A stretch of DNA of 64,000 nucleotides from DASSUW01 sp963830725 (GTDB lineage Bacteria > Actinomycetota > Thermoleophilia > Solirubrobacterales > Solirubrobacteraceae): the NCBI GenBank assembly GCA_963830725.1, contig CAWHNO010000012.1, positions 146,924 to 210,923 on the forward strand. Reading direction: 5' to 3'. Below are positions 18,088 through 26,893 of the stretch, one piece after another; the first letter of the stretch is position 1; each line of letters begins with the position of its first letter. Below the pieces are notes generated by a model. It did not search any database. It had not been told where the DNA came from and saw only the letters and a list, made by a program, of their open reading frames with translations. The position numbers were made by a program, and so were the translations under genes.

Positions 18088-19104
18088 CTATTGGCGCGGG
18101 CGGCCGGTAGCCGCAAGGCCGCCGATCGGCGACAGCATCAGATCGGCCAGGACGGCGGGATCGCGGCGGGTCCGCTCGCCGGCCGCCGTCGTCCGCTTCG
18201 CGATCGTCAGCTCGTCGGCGCGCGTGAGCCGGCGCAGCCGGCCGGCCGCGATCAGCGCCTCGTCGACGGCGCCCAGGCGGCCCTCGAACGTGGTCCATAC
18301 CGGCGTGCCGAGCGCGACGGCCTCGCGGTTCATCGTCCCGCCCGCCGACACGACGACGTCGGCGAACGCCACCAGCGACTGCGCGTCGATCGCGCGCTCG
18401 GGGACGATGAAGCCGTCGAGCTCGGCGCGCTGCTCGCGCGTGCGCGGGAGCACCACGGTCTGTACGGGCCGCAGCCGGTCGAGCACGGTCGCGAACAGCG
18501 GGTTCTCGAACCGGTGGTACAGCGACACGGCCGGCGGCGTGCGGACGAGGGCGATCGGACGCTCGGGGTTGAGCCCCAGCTCCTCCAGCACCGCCGGGTC
18601 GGGCTCGAAGTCGGCCAGGTAGTACTCCTCCTTCAGGCCGGGGTACGGGCGGTACTTCGCCGCTGTGGCGCCGTACGGGGTCAGACGCTCGAGCGGGATC
18701 GCGTCGGGCACGACGATCGCTCCCACCAACCGGCAGTTGACGTTGTGCTGGACCTTCGCCCACTCGTAGTCGAAGGCCGTCGCGCTCGGGATGCCGAGCA
18801 GCCGCGAGGCGACCGTGACGTCGTTGGAGCCGTGGCCGAGGGCGATGTCGATCCGCCGTCCGCGCGCCCAGCGCAGGAGCGCCGTCGAGCGCGAGAGCAG
18901 GCCGAGGCCCTTGGCGGCCAGCCGGCCGCCGCGGTGGCGGCCGATCGCCTCGTAGGCGAGGCCGTGGCGCTCGCACAGCTCGAGCGTCTGCGCGAAGTCG
19001 CGCGCCGTGATCAGCACCTCGGCGCCGCGCTGCTCGAGCGCCCGCACGATCGGGCGCATGACCAGCACGTGCGGCGAGTTAGTGAGGTCGACCCAGACCC
19101 GCAT
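18088..19104 (-). CDS. DUF354 glycosyltransferase-like protein
   Basis: The 338-aa protein begins MRVWVDLTNSPHVLVMRPI, the DUF354 signature. It folds as two Rossmann-like halves, like UDP-GlcNAc 2-epimerases and GT-B glycosyltransferases; the C-terminal half has DVVVSAGGTMNREA, a nucleotide-sugar binding loop. Function is not established experimentally for the family, but its place between a 4,6-dehydratase and a PLP aminotransferase supports a role in making or using a modified amino sugar. It overlaps the upstream DegT gene by 26 bases. Confidence 0.8.
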   Translation of the reverse strand: MRVWVDLTNSPHVLVMRPIVRALEQRGAEVLITARDFAQTLELCERHGLAYEAIGRHRGGRLAAKGLGLLSRSTALLRWARGRRIDIALGHGSNDVTVASRLLGIPSATAFDYEWAKVQHNVNCRLVGAIVVPDAIPLERLTPYGATAAKYRPYPGLKEEYYLADFEPDPAVLEELGLNPERPIALVRTPPAVSLYHRFENPLFATVLDRLRPVQTVVLPRTREQRAELDGFIVPERAIDAQSLVAFADVVVSAGGTMNREAVALGTPVWTTFEGRLGAVDEALIAAGRLRRLTRADELTIAKRTTAAGERTRRDPAVLADLMLSPIGGLAATGRPRQ

Positions 19105-20170
19105 CGCGGATCGCGGTGGCGACCTCGGCGGCCTGCTCGTGCGAGAGGACCGGGCTCATCGGGATCGCGAGGTGGGTGCGCGCCGCCTCGCCGGTGCCGG
19201 GCAGGGCATGGCCGGGCGCGAAGTCGCGCATCGCCGGCTGCAGGTGCGTGGGGACGCGGTAGTAGGCCTTGTGGCCGATGCCGGCCGTCTTGAGCGCCGC
19301 GGCCAGCTCGTCCGCGCGCGCGTGGCGGACCACGTACAGGTGCCAGGCGGGCTCGCCGAGCGCGCGCGGGAGGTCGACCAGCTCGCCGAGCCCGGCCGCC
19401 TCGTAGTGCGCGGCCGCGCGCCGGCGCCCGTCGGACCAGCCGTCCAGGTGCGGCAGCTGCACGCGCAGGATCGCCGCCTGCAGCTCGTCGAGCCGTGAGT
19501 TGTGGCCGATCAGCTCGAAGGTCTGCTTGTCCTTGGATCCGTGGAAACGCAGCATCCGCACGCGCTCGGCGATCGCGTCGTCGTTGGTGCTGACGGCGCC
19601 GCCGTCGCCGAAGGCGCCGAGGTTCTTGGACGGAAAGAAGGAGAACGTGGCCGCCGTGCCGAGCGCGCCCGGGCGGCCGTCTGTGCTGCGCGAGCCGATC
19701 GCCTGCGCGGCGTCCTCGAGCACCGGCACGCCGAGCGCCTCGATCTCGGCCACGGGCGCGACGTTGCCGAACAGGTGGACGACCACCACCGCCTTGGTGC
19801 GCTCGGTCAGCGCGCCGCGCACGGTGTCGGCCGTGACGCAGAACGTCTCGGGGTCGACGTCGCAGAACACCGGCCGGGCGCCGGTGAGCGGGATCGCCTC
19901 CGCCGACGCGTAGAAGGTGAACGAGGGGACCACGACCTCGTCGCCGGGCCCCACGCCCATCGCGCGCAGCGCGAGCGTGATCGCGTCGGTGCCGTTGCCG
20001 ACCCCGATCGCGTGCCGAGCGCCGAGGTAGGCGGCCAGCTCGGCCTCGAAGGCCTCGACCTCGGGACCGAGGATGAAGCGGCTGCCGTCGATCACCTCGG
20101 CGAGCTTGGCCTGGATCTCCTCGCGCAGCGGGGCGACGGGCGTCCGGGTGTCGAACAAGGGGACTGGCAT
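19079..20170 (-). CDS. DegT/DnrJ/EryC1 aminotransferase
   Basis: This 363-aa PLP-dependent aminotransferase has GNGTDAITLALRAMG (phosphate binding), VLEDAAQAIGS and FSFFPSKNLGAFGDGG, whose Lys forms the Schiff base. It would aminate the 4-keto sugar made by the downstream 4,6-dehydratase, as PglE does for UDP-bacillosamine. It begins at ATG 20170 and is the first gene of the leftward block 20170-16086. Confidence 0.88.
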   Translation of the reverse strand: MPVPLFDTRTPVAPLREEIQAKLAEVIDGSRFILGPEVEAFEAELAAYLGARHAIGVGNGTDAITLALRAMGVGPGDEVVVPSFTFYASAEAIPLTGARPVFCDVDPETFCVTADTVRGALTERTKAVVVVHLFGNVAPVAEIEALGVPVLEDAAQAIGSRSTDGRPGALGTAATFSFFPSKNLGAFGDGGAVSTNDDAIAERVRMLRFHGSKDKQTFELIGHNSRLDELQAAILRVQLPHLDGWSDGRRRAAAHYEAAGLGELVDLPRALGEPAWHLYVVRHARADELAAALKTAGIGHKAYYRVPTHLQPAMRDFAPGHALPGTGEAARTHLAIPMSPVLSHEQAAEVATAIRDAGLGRPH

Positions 20171-20254
20171 CGGCGGCGGGTAACCCTAGACGCAAGGTCG
20201 GAGGCGGACCTGCGTTCCAGGCGTCAGATGACCACTTTCCGCGGGAGGATTCTG

Positions 20255-20419
20255 ATGCGCGGACAGCGTTGCCTGCGTCGTCGTCGGCGCGGCGGCCAGT
20301 GCACGGCCAGGGGTCAGCGACACCGCTCGCGGATGATCGCCTACATGGAGTCGCACGGCGGGCCCGATGTGACGCTCGCACAGGGCACCGAGGCGTTCAG
20401 GGGCCCGCTGCTCCTCTAA
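20255..20419 (+). CDS. Possible small basic protein (54 aa)
   Basis: An ATG at 20255 is preceded by GGGAGG at a good spacing and opens a 54-codon frame with an Arg-rich N-terminus (LRRRRRGGQC) and a less biased C-terminus. I see no family. It fills the otherwise empty gap between the divergent aminotransferase and DedA genes. The arginine run may only reflect GC bias, so the call is tentative. Confidence 0.3.
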   Translation: MRGQRCLRRRRRGGQCTARGQRHRSRMIAYMESHGGPDVTLAQGTEAFRGPLLL

Positions 20420-20462
20420 CGGTCAGTGATTCACCGTGGCACGGCGGCTACCCTGAGCCGCC

Positions 20463-21134
20463 GTGCCTCCTGTCGTGCTCGCATCCCTGACCGACCCGAT
20501 CGTCGAGTTCGCCGTCGACGTGGTCGACGCGATGGGACTGCCCGGGATCTTCCTGCTGATGGTGGCCGAGAGCGCCTGCATCCCGATCCCCTCCGAGACC
20601 ACGTTCCTGTTCGCCGGGTTCAACGTCTCGCGCGGCGAGTACTCGATGTTCGCGGTGGTCGCCACGGGGACGATCGCCAACGTGGTCGGCTCCTGGATCG
20701 CCTACGCCGTCGGCTACTTCGGGCGTGTCGACATCCTCGAGAAGCACGGCAGGAAGCTGCACATCAAGCCCTCGCACCTGGCGTGGGCGGACCGCTGGTT
20801 CGAGCGATACGGCGACGCGACGGTCTTCTTCTCGCGCATGCTGCCGATCATCCGGACCTTCATCTCGCTGCCGGCGGGCGTGGCGCGGATGCCGTTCTGG
20901 CGGTTCACGGTGCTGACCACGCTCGGCTGCATCCCTTGGATCTTCATGCTGACCTTCATCGGCAAGCAGGTCGGCGACCAGTGGGAGGAGTGGCGGGACC
21001 AGCTCCACTACGTGGACTACGCGGTCGCCGCGATGATCGTGCTCGCGGCGATCTGGCTGTTCATCCGCTGGCGCCGGCGCCGCAACGGGCCCGTGCAGGC
21101 GTCCGGCGAGCCGGCCGCGGATGCGAGTCGCTGA
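20463..21134 (+). CDS. DedA-family membrane protein
   Basis: The 223-aa protein has the SNARE-associated/DedA core: ESACIPIPSETTFLFAG in the first re-entrant region, then FFSRMLPIIRTFISLPAGVARM, the conserved Arg-containing motif. About five membrane helices are visible. DedA proteins are lipid flippases; some recycle undecaprenyl phosphate, which fits the UppP gene directly downstream (14-bp overlap). The start is GTG at 20463. Confidence 0.87.
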   Translation: MPPVVLASLTDPIVEFAVDVVDAMGLPGIFLLMVAESACIPIPSETTFLFAGFNVSRGEYSMFAVVATGTIANVVGSWIAYAVGYFGRVDILEKHGRKLHIKPSHLAWADRWFERYGDATVFFSRMLPIIRTFISLPAGVARMPFWRFTVLTTLGCIPWIFMLTFIGKQVGDQWEEWRDQLHYVDYAVAAMIVLAAIWLFIRWRRRRNGPVQASGEPAADASR

Positions 21135-21948
21135 GCGGCTGGCCGCTCAGCGAAGCCACGGGAGTCGGCGGATTCAGGCGGAGCCGCGGCTGATCGAGAC
21201 CGTCGCGCTCGGGCTCCTGCAGGGGCCGGCCGAGCTGCTCCCGGTGTCGTCGTCGGCGCACGTGGGCCTGCTTCCGTGGGCGCTCCGCTGGCGGCACGCT
21301 GCGCTCCTGCCGGCGGCGCGCAAGGAGGTCGAGGTGGCGCTGCATCTCGGCACCGCGCTGACGCTCGCGCTGAGCCTGCGCTCGGCACCCCGGCTCGCGC
21401 TGTTGGCGGCCGCCACAGCGCCGCCCGCGCTCGCCGGACTCGCCCTCGAACGGCGTATCGAGGCGCGGCTCGGCACGCCGCCGACCGTGGCCGCCGGACT
21501 GCTCGCGGGTGCGGCGGCGATGGTGGCGGCCGACCGCGTGCCCGCCCGGCGCGCGGCCGCCGACGCGGGCGCCGTCGACGGCGCCTGGCTCGGGCTTGCG
21601 CAGGCACTGGCGCTCGTCCCCGGCGTCTCGCGCAGCGGCGCCACACGCACGGCGGCCCGGGCGCGCGGCTTCGACCGCCCCGGGGCGGCGGATCTCTCGC
21701 GCGAGGTCGCGCTCCCCGTGCTCGCCGGCGCGGCCGCGCTCAAGGGCTACCGGCTGCTGCGCCGCCGGCCGACGGCGAGCACGTGGCGCACACTCGCCTC
21801 CGGCGCCGCGACCGCCGCCGTCTCGACCGGAGTCGCGCTGCGCGCCGAGCGCGCCCTGGCCGCCGAGGCGCCGCTGGCGGGATGGGCCGCCTACCGAGCC
21901 GTGCTCGCTGCCGCGATCATGGCGGCCTGGCGCCGACGAGATCGGTGA
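21121..21948 (+). CDS. uppP: Undecaprenyl-diphosphatase UppP/BacA
   Basis: The 275-aa integral membrane protein has the BacA motif GLLQGPAELLPVSSSAHV (Glu38, Ser43-45, His47) and the second motif PGVSRSGATRTAA. It dephosphorylates undecaprenyl diphosphate so the lipid carrier can be reused for peptidoglycan and surface glycans. The spacing between motifs is shorter than in E. coli, and the sequence is very Ala-rich. It overlaps the DedA gene end, suggesting a carrier-recycling pair. Confidence 0.85.
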   Translation: MRVAERLAAQRSHGSRRIQAEPRLIETVALGLLQGPAELLPVSSSAHVGLLPWALRWRHAALLPAARKEVEVALHLGTALTLALSLRSAPRLALLAAATAPPALAGLALERRIEARLGTPPTVAAGLLAGAAAMVAADRVPARRAAADAGAVDGAWLGLAQALALVPGVSRSGATRTAARARGFDRPGAADLSREVALPVLAGAAALKGYRLLRRRPTASTWRTLASGAATAAVSTGVALRAERALAAEAPLAGWAAYRAVLAAAIMAAWRRRDR

Positions 21949-22063
21949 GCGCACCGCGATCGGCCGGGCCGGCCGGCGGCGGTGGTCGTCGGAGCCGTGT
22001 GCTGCGCGCGCCCGGTCGGGTGCCGGCCCTGATCGTCGGCGCCGTGTGCCACGATCGGACGCG

Positions 22064-23113
22064 ATGACCGACGCCTACGCGCAGTCCGGCGTCGACACCG
22101 CGGCCGCAGATCGCGGGGTCGCCGCGCTCGTCGGCGTCCTGCGCTCGATCGACCTCGGGCGGCCGTCGCACACGGTCCCGTTGCCGGGCCACTTCGCCGC
22201 CGTGATCAAAGTCGCGCCCAACCTTGGGATCGCCCTCGGGACGGACGGCGTCGGCTCGAAGCTGATCGTGGCCGAGCAGACCGGCCGTTACGACACCGTC
22301 GGCATCGACTGCATCGCGATGAACGTCAACGACGTCGTCTGCGTCGGCGCCCAGCCGCTCGCGGTGCTCGACTACCTCGCGGTCGAGCGCGCCGACCCGG
22401 AGGTGATGCGTCAGATCGCCCTCGGGCTGAAGCGCGGCGCCGAACTGGCTGGAGTCGAGATCCCGGGCGGCGAGGTCGCCGTGCTGCCGGAGTTGATCCG
22501 CGGCCACCCGTCGCCGGGCGGCTTCGATCTGACGGCCGCCTGCGTCGGCACGGTCGCGCTCGACGAGATCGTCAGCGGAGCCGACTGCCGCCCGGGCGAC
22601 GCGCTGATCGGCATCCCCTCTTCCGGCCTGCACTCCAACGGCTACTCGCTCGCCCGCACCGCGCTCGCCTCGCTCGCACTGGACGATCGCCCACCGGCGC
22701 TCGCCGGCGCCACGGTGGCCGACGTCCTGCTCGAGCCGACCACGATCTACGTCCGCGCGGCGCTCGAGCTCCTGCGCTCCGGCCTGCGCGTGCACGGCCT
22801 CGCCCACATCACCGGCGGCGGGCTGCTCAACCTGACGCGCCTGAACCCCGCCATCGGCTTCGAGGTCTCCGACCCGCTGCCGGTTCCGCCCGTGTTCGAG
22901 CTGGTCAAGGAGCTCGGCGCGGTCGCCGACGCCGAGATGTGGGAGGTCTTCAACATGGGCTGCGGCTTCTGCGCCGTCGTGCCGGCCACGACCACCGACG
23001 CCGCGACCGCCCTGCTCGCCTCGCACCACCCGGGCGCGCGCCGGATCGGCACGCTCACCGACCGCGCCGGCGTCGTCGAGCTGCCGGCGCTCGGGCTCGC
23101 GCTCGCGAGCTGA
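22064..23113 (+). CDS. purM: Phosphoribosylformylglycinamidine cyclo-ligase
   Basis: The 349-aa AIR synthetase starts YAQSGVDTAAADRGVAALV and contains ALGTDGVGSK, DCIAMNVNDVVCVGAQP, GLHSNGYSLAR and AHITGGGLLNL. It makes aminoimidazole ribonucleotide from FGAM and ATP, the fifth step of purine synthesis. The length is normal. The start ATG at 22064 aligns with the family N-terminus; the open frame upstream is not homologous. No other purine genes are nearby. Confidence 0.93.
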   Translation: MTDAYAQSGVDTAAADRGVAALVGVLRSIDLGRPSHTVPLPGHFAAVIKVAPNLGIALGTDGVGSKLIVAEQTGRYDTVGIDCIAMNVNDVVCVGAQPLAVLDYLAVERADPEVMRQIALGLKRGAELAGVEIPGGEVAVLPELIRGHPSPGGFDLTAACVGTVALDEIVSGADCRPGDALIGIPSSGLHSNGYSLARTALASLALDDRPPALAGATVADVLLEPTTIYVRAALELLRSGLRVHGLAHITGGGLLNLTRLNPAIGFEVSDPLPVPPVFELVKELGAVADAEMWEVFNMGCGFCAVVPATTTDAATALLASHHPGARRIGTLTDRAGVVELPALGLALAS

Positions 23114-23315
23114 TCAGTCCGAGTCGTCGCTCGACTTGTCGTCCGCCCCGCCCTGCTCGCGGTCGGGGGGCGCGCCGGGCACGCTCGCGTCTCCTTTCTT
23201 GCGCTCCCAGTCCTCGCGCGCCGCGTCGACCTCGTCGTCGAGACGCTCGGAGCGCTCCTCCATCTCGTCCAGCTCGCGCTCCATCTCACGCTGCGCGGTC
23301 CTCGTGCTCGGTCAT
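23114..23315 (-). CDS. Small acidic coiled-coil protein (frameshifted)
   Basis: On the minus strand an ATG at 23315 starts TEHEDRA, then one extra base near 23290-23300 shifts to a frame running REMERELDEMEERSERLDDEV and ending in a Ser/Asp-rich tail (KSSDDSD) at the stop 23114. The restored protein is about 66 aa. An internal ATG at 23284 gives a 56-aa intact version. It is highly charged and helical, and its stop abuts the purM stop. Function unknown. Confidence 0.5.
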
Positions 23316-23344
23316 CGCCCAGGTCTACCCGAGGCGAGAGGCGC

Positions 23345-23528
23345 TCAGGCCTCGTCCTCCGACCGCGCGCGCTCTTCGAGCTTGGACCGCAGGTAGGCGG
23401 CGCGCTGCGAGCGGCGCTCGTGCGCGCGCTCCTCGGCTGGGCTCGGCGGCCTCCTCGGCCTGCTCGTGCTCCGCCTGCTCGCGCTTGGCCTGCTCGAGCC
23501 GCATCTCCTCGGTCTTGGGATCGGGCAT
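23345..23528 (-). CDS. Small charged helical protein (frameshifted)
   Basis: An ATG at 23528 opens PDPKTEEMRLEQAKREQAEH, an Ala/Glu-rich helix. After AEEAAEPS the frame changes near 23440 to EERAHERRSQRAAYLRSKLE, ending at the stop 23345. One extra base explains it. The restored length is about 60 aa with no membrane segment. It lies next to another small charged gene in the same orientation; both may be stress-type accessory proteins, but I recognise no family. Confidence 0.5.
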
Positions 23529-23689
23529 GGCCCGAAAAGGCTACGCCTCTCCGGCTCAGCCGATCCGCACGAAGCCGATCGCGCTGCGGGGTAGTAGCGC
23601 TTCGTCAGCCCCGCCGTCTCGATCGCCGCCACGGCGCGGCAGGCTACCGACGCTTGCCACGTGGCGTCCGAGCGGCGAAGCTTCGTGGC

Positions 23690-24139
23690 ATGGGATGCCT
23701 GCTCGTGCTTCTCGCGCTCATCTCCCCGCGGCTCGCCCTCGTCCTGCTGTGGCTCTTCAGCGATCTCCTGAGCCGCGCCTTCGACAGCTGGCTCATCCCC
23801 CTGCTCGGCTTCTTCCTGCTGCCGTGGACGACGCTGACCTACGCCGCGTTCTGGGATTGGGGGGCCGGGCGCGAGGTGACCGGCTTCGAGTGGTTCTTCG
23901 TCGGCCTGGCGTTCGTGATCGACCTCGGCGCGTACACCCAGGGGCGTCGAGCCCAAGCCGAGCGCTACTCAGCGGAAGGCCGCGCCCTCGAGCATCGCGC
24001 CGTAGGCGACCTGAAAGGATCGCCGCGGACAAGGCGTTCCCGATCGCGGGCACGGCGATCGCCGCGATCGGGATGCTGTTGCTCTCCCGTCTGGACGCCG
24101 CGACGTCGACGCTGTACGCGACGCTGGCGATGTTCGTGA
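23690..24139 (+). CDS. Small membrane protein with run-on 3' end
   Basis: From ATG 23690 there are three hydrophobic segments (CLLVLLALISPRLALVLLWL, then LIPLLGFFLLPWTTLTYAAF, then FFVGLAFVIDLGAY). This resembles the short actinobacterial membrane proteins of about 85-90 aa found near stress genes. Here the frame does not stop at the expected place but runs on through QAERYSAEGRA into low-quality sequence to 24139. A rearrangement junction near 24010 probably removed its normal end. Function unknown. Confidence 0.5.
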   Translation: MGCLLVLLALISPRLALVLLWLFSDLLSRAFDSWLIPLLGFFLLPWTTLTYAAFWDWGAGREVTGFEWFFVGLAFVIDLGAYTQGRRAQAERYSAEGRALEHRAVGDLKGSPRTRRSRSRARRSPRSGCCCSPVWTPRRRRCTRRWRCS

Positions 24140-24978
24140 TGGGGCTCGGGCTCGGCCTGGTGATGCAGGTGCTGGTGCTCGCGGTCCAGAACGCCGTCGA
24201 CTACGCCGAGCTGGGCGTGGCGACCTCCGGAGCCACGCTCTTCCGTTCGATGGGCGGCTCGCTCGGCACGGCACTGCTGGGCGCGATCTTCACCAACCGG
24301 CTCGCGGACGAGCTCTCGGGGTCGCCGGCCGCGCAGGTCGGCAGCGGCTCGATCGACCCTAGCGCGCTCGAGCGCCTCCCGGCCGCGATTCGCGACCCCT
24401 ACACCGGCGCGTTCACCGACGCGCTCTCCACCGTCTTCCTCGTCGCCGCGGCGATCGTGCTAGTCGCCTTCCTGCTGTCGTGGCTGATCGAGGAGCGGCC
24501 GCTGCGCCAGACCGTCGAGACGGCGGGCGTCGGCGAGGCGTTCGCGTCACCGACGAGCGGCGACTCCCTGAACGAGCTCACGCGCGAGCTCGCCCGGCTC
24601 GTCGGCCGCGAGCGCACGCGAGCCTTCATCCAGCGCACGGTCGACGCGGCCGGGCTCGACCTGCCGCCGGGTGATGCATGGTTGCTCGTGCAGGGCATGG
24701 AGGGCCTCGCGCTCGACGACCCGGAGGCGATCGCCGCCGGGAGGCCGTTCGACGCGGCGCGGGCGCGCGAGCTGCTCGGCTCGCTCGGCGAGCGCGGCCT
24801 GGTCACCGGCGGCGAGCTCACCGAGACCGGCCACGCCACGGCCGCGCGGCTGATCCGCGCTCGCCGCGACGGCCTCAACTCGCTCATCGCCGACTGGCGA
24901 CCGGACGACGACCCGCGCATCAACGACGCGGTCGCCCGGCTCGCCAGCGAGCTCGCGCGCGACCCCAGCCGCGTCTGA
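24016..24978 (+). pseudogene. C-terminal half of a DHA2/EmrB-type MFS exporter
   Basis: From about 24016 the frame encodes the last membrane helices of a multidrug MFS exporter (KAFPIAGTAIAAIGMLLLS, MGLGLGLVMQVLVLAVQNAV, FRSMGGSLGTALLGAIFTNR). A cytoplasmic winged-helix-like tail to residue 320 follows (LLGSLGERGLVTGGELTETG). The first eight or nine helices are missing and no start codon with a ribosome site fits, so it is a 5'-truncated remnant. The sequence just before it (minus strand) looks like the tail of another, unrelated gene, marking a recombination or deletion junction. Confidence 0.6.
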
Positions 24979-24981
24979 CCA

Positions 24982-25821
24982 TCAGTGGATCGCGTGGGCG
25001 CGGCGGCGCTCGTGGCGCTCGAAGCGCAGCGCGTTGATCACGGCCCCGGCGAGCAGGATGATCGCGAGCGCGTAGAACCAGACGAGCGCGATCAGGACGA
25101 ACACGAAGGTGGTGCCGGCGCGCAGCGTCGTGACGTTCTGAAGGTAGAGCGGGAAGCCGTAGTCGACCACTCCCATGGCGAGCGTGGCGCCGACGGCGCC
25201 GGGCCACACGCTGTGCCATGGGACCCTGCCGCTGGGCACGAGCCGGTACGTCGCACAGAGCGCGCAGAACAGGACCACCACGCCGGCCGCCAGCGTGATC
25301 CCGTAGACCAGCCCGCGCACGTCCGAGAGCCCGAACGGCAGGTCGTCGGCGCTGGTCACGAGCAGGCTCTGGAGCGCCGGCACGGTGACGCTGGCGACGA
25401 TGAACAGCAGCACGACCGCGAACATGCCGAGCGCGAACAGCTTCTGGCGCACCCAGCTGCGGCACGGCCGGTGGTAGATCTCGCAGAACGCCGTGTCGAG
25501 CGCGCCCCAGAACGAAGTCGCGAACCAGATGGCGGCGACGATCGCGACGATCCCCGTCGTGGTCGAGGATTCCTGCAGCCGGCGCACCGCCTCGCTCAAG
25601 GTGCTCTCAGCCGCCTGCGGGAAGAGCTGCTCGAGGTCGAGCAGCACCGAGGCCTGGACCTCCTCCGAGCGCAGGATGCGGCTCGCGATGAACAGGGCGA
25701 CGAGCGCGACCGGGAAGATCGACAGCAGCAGGTTGTACGCGACCATCGAGGCGAGGCCGGTGAGGTTGTCCTCGTAGGCCTTGCCCCAGAAGCTCGCGAC
25801 GGCGGCGCGGACTCTCCCCAT
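24982..25821 (-). CDS. YihY/BrkB-family membrane protein
   Basis: The 279-aa protein (ATG 25821; an upstream start at 25899 is possible) has the family opening DNLTGLASMVAYNLLLSIFP, six or more membrane helices, and RLVPSGRVPWHSVWPGAVGA in the C-terminal half. Once called ribonuclease BN, the family is now treated as membrane proteins of unknown transport or envelope function. It converges with the truncated exporter; only 3 bases separate the ends. Confidence 0.85.
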   Translation of the reverse strand: MGRVRAAVASFWGKAYEDNLTGLASMVAYNLLLSIFPVALVALFIASRILRSEEVQASVLLDLEQLFPQAAESTLSEAVRRLQESSTTTGIVAIVAAIWFATSFWGALDTAFCEIYHRPCRSWVRQKLFALGMFAVVLLFIVASVTVPALQSLLVTSADDLPFGLSDVRGLVYGITLAAGVVVLFCALCATYRLVPSGRVPWHSVWPGAVGATLAMGVVDYGFPLYLQNVTTLRAGTTFVFVLIALVWFYALAIILLAGAVINALRFERHERRRAHAIH

Positions 25822-25851
25822 CCACGGGGAGTATCCGCGCCGCGCGGTCGC

Positions 25852-25870
25852 TAAGCGGCCACGACCGCTA
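25852..25870. repeat. 19-bp hairpin repeat, copy 2
   Basis: The complement TAGCGGTCGTGGCCGCTTA differs from copy 1 (3186-3204) at one base and forms a six-pair stem (TAGCGG and CCGCTA-like ends) around TCGTGG. It sits upstream of the YihY gene, not between convergent genes, so here its role is less clear. Confidence 0.55.
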
Positions 25871-26044
25871 ACGATCGGGTCGCGCGCCAGAGACGTCATA
25901 GAGGCCCTCGAGGCGGAACGCGAAGGACGGAGTCTCTCCGCGAACGGGTTGATCGGCCGTCATCGGCGAAGCTGTGACTGCCGCTTCAGGAACGGCTCAT
26001 CGATCCTCAGGAAAACCGGGCCCCGGCGCCCGTACCTTCGCCGC

Positions 26045-26893
26045 ATGAGAACCTCCCCACTCCTCATCGGAGCGCTCCTCACGGGTGCGCTCATGCTCCC
26101 CACCACTGCCTCCGCGGCCACCACGCCCACCTGCTTCGGCGGCGAGGGCGGGACATACAACGCGTACACGAAGATCGGCACCGCCAAGGCCGAGGCGCTG
26201 TTCGGCACGCCCGGACCGGACGTCATCTACGCCGGCGGCGGCGACGACGTGATCTACGGCCTCGGCGGCGACGACATCCTGTGCGGCGCGGGCGGCGGCG
26301 ACCTGATCGTCGGCGGCGACGGCCGCGACTGGATCGACGGCGCCGATGACCCCGCGAGCTACCGCTCCGAGGAGGGCAGGCGCACCGACGACCGCGCCGA
26401 CCGCATCTTCGGCGGTCCGGGCAACGACAACGCCGGCGGGCTCGACGGCGACGACTGGGTCGACGGCGGCGAGGGCGACGACGAGATCGGCGGCGGCCGC
26501 GGCCGCGACGTCGTCATCGGCGGCCTCGGCGACGACGGGACCTACGGCAGCGGCGTGCTCGTCGAGCATGAGCCGGACCTCGTCTACGGCGGCGAGGGCG
26601 ACGACTACGTGGTCGCCAGCGGCGGCGGCGCCGACCGGCTCTTCGGTGGCGACGGCGACGACCACCTCCAGGGCGCCCTCGGCGACGACCACCTGTACGG
26701 CGGCGACGGCGCCGACAAGCTCGGCCTGGAGTGGATCGACACCGAGGAGGGCGACGACCGCCTCCACGGCGGCGCCGGCGACGATCAGCTCGACGGCGGG
26801 CCCGGCTTCGACCTCGCCGACGGCGACGACGGCAGCGACGCCTGCGCGAACGCGGAGACGGTGTTCGACTGCGAGCTCGGCGCCCTGCTCTAA
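26045..26893 (+). CDS. Secreted RTX-type calcium-binding repeat protein
   Basis: The 282-aa protein has a signal peptide (RTSPLLIGALLTGALMLPTT, cleavage after ASA near residue 24). At least seven glycine/aspartate nonapeptide-type repeats follow (GGGDDVIYG, GGEGDDEIGG, GGDGDDHLQG, GGAGDDQLDG), the RTX/hemolysin-type calcium-binding beta-roll. It carries Cys pairs near both ends (PTCFGG and SDACANAETVFDCE), unusual for RTX repeats. No catalytic domain is visible, so it is a small Ca-binding extracellular or surface protein. Export would be Sec-type. Confidence 0.82.
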   Translation: MRTSPLLIGALLTGALMLPTTASAATTPTCFGGEGGTYNAYTKIGTAKAEALFGTPGPDVIYAGGGDDVIYGLGGDDILCGAGGGDLIVGGDGRDWIDGADDPASYRSEEGRRTDDRADRIFGGPGNDNAGGLDGDDWVDGGEGDDEIGGGRGRDVVIGGLGDDGTYGSGVLVEHEPDLVYGGEGDDYVVASGGGADRLFGGDGDDHLQGALGDDHLYGGDGADKLGLEWIDTEEGDDRLHGGAGDDQLDGGPGFDLADGDDGSDACANAETVFDCELGALL

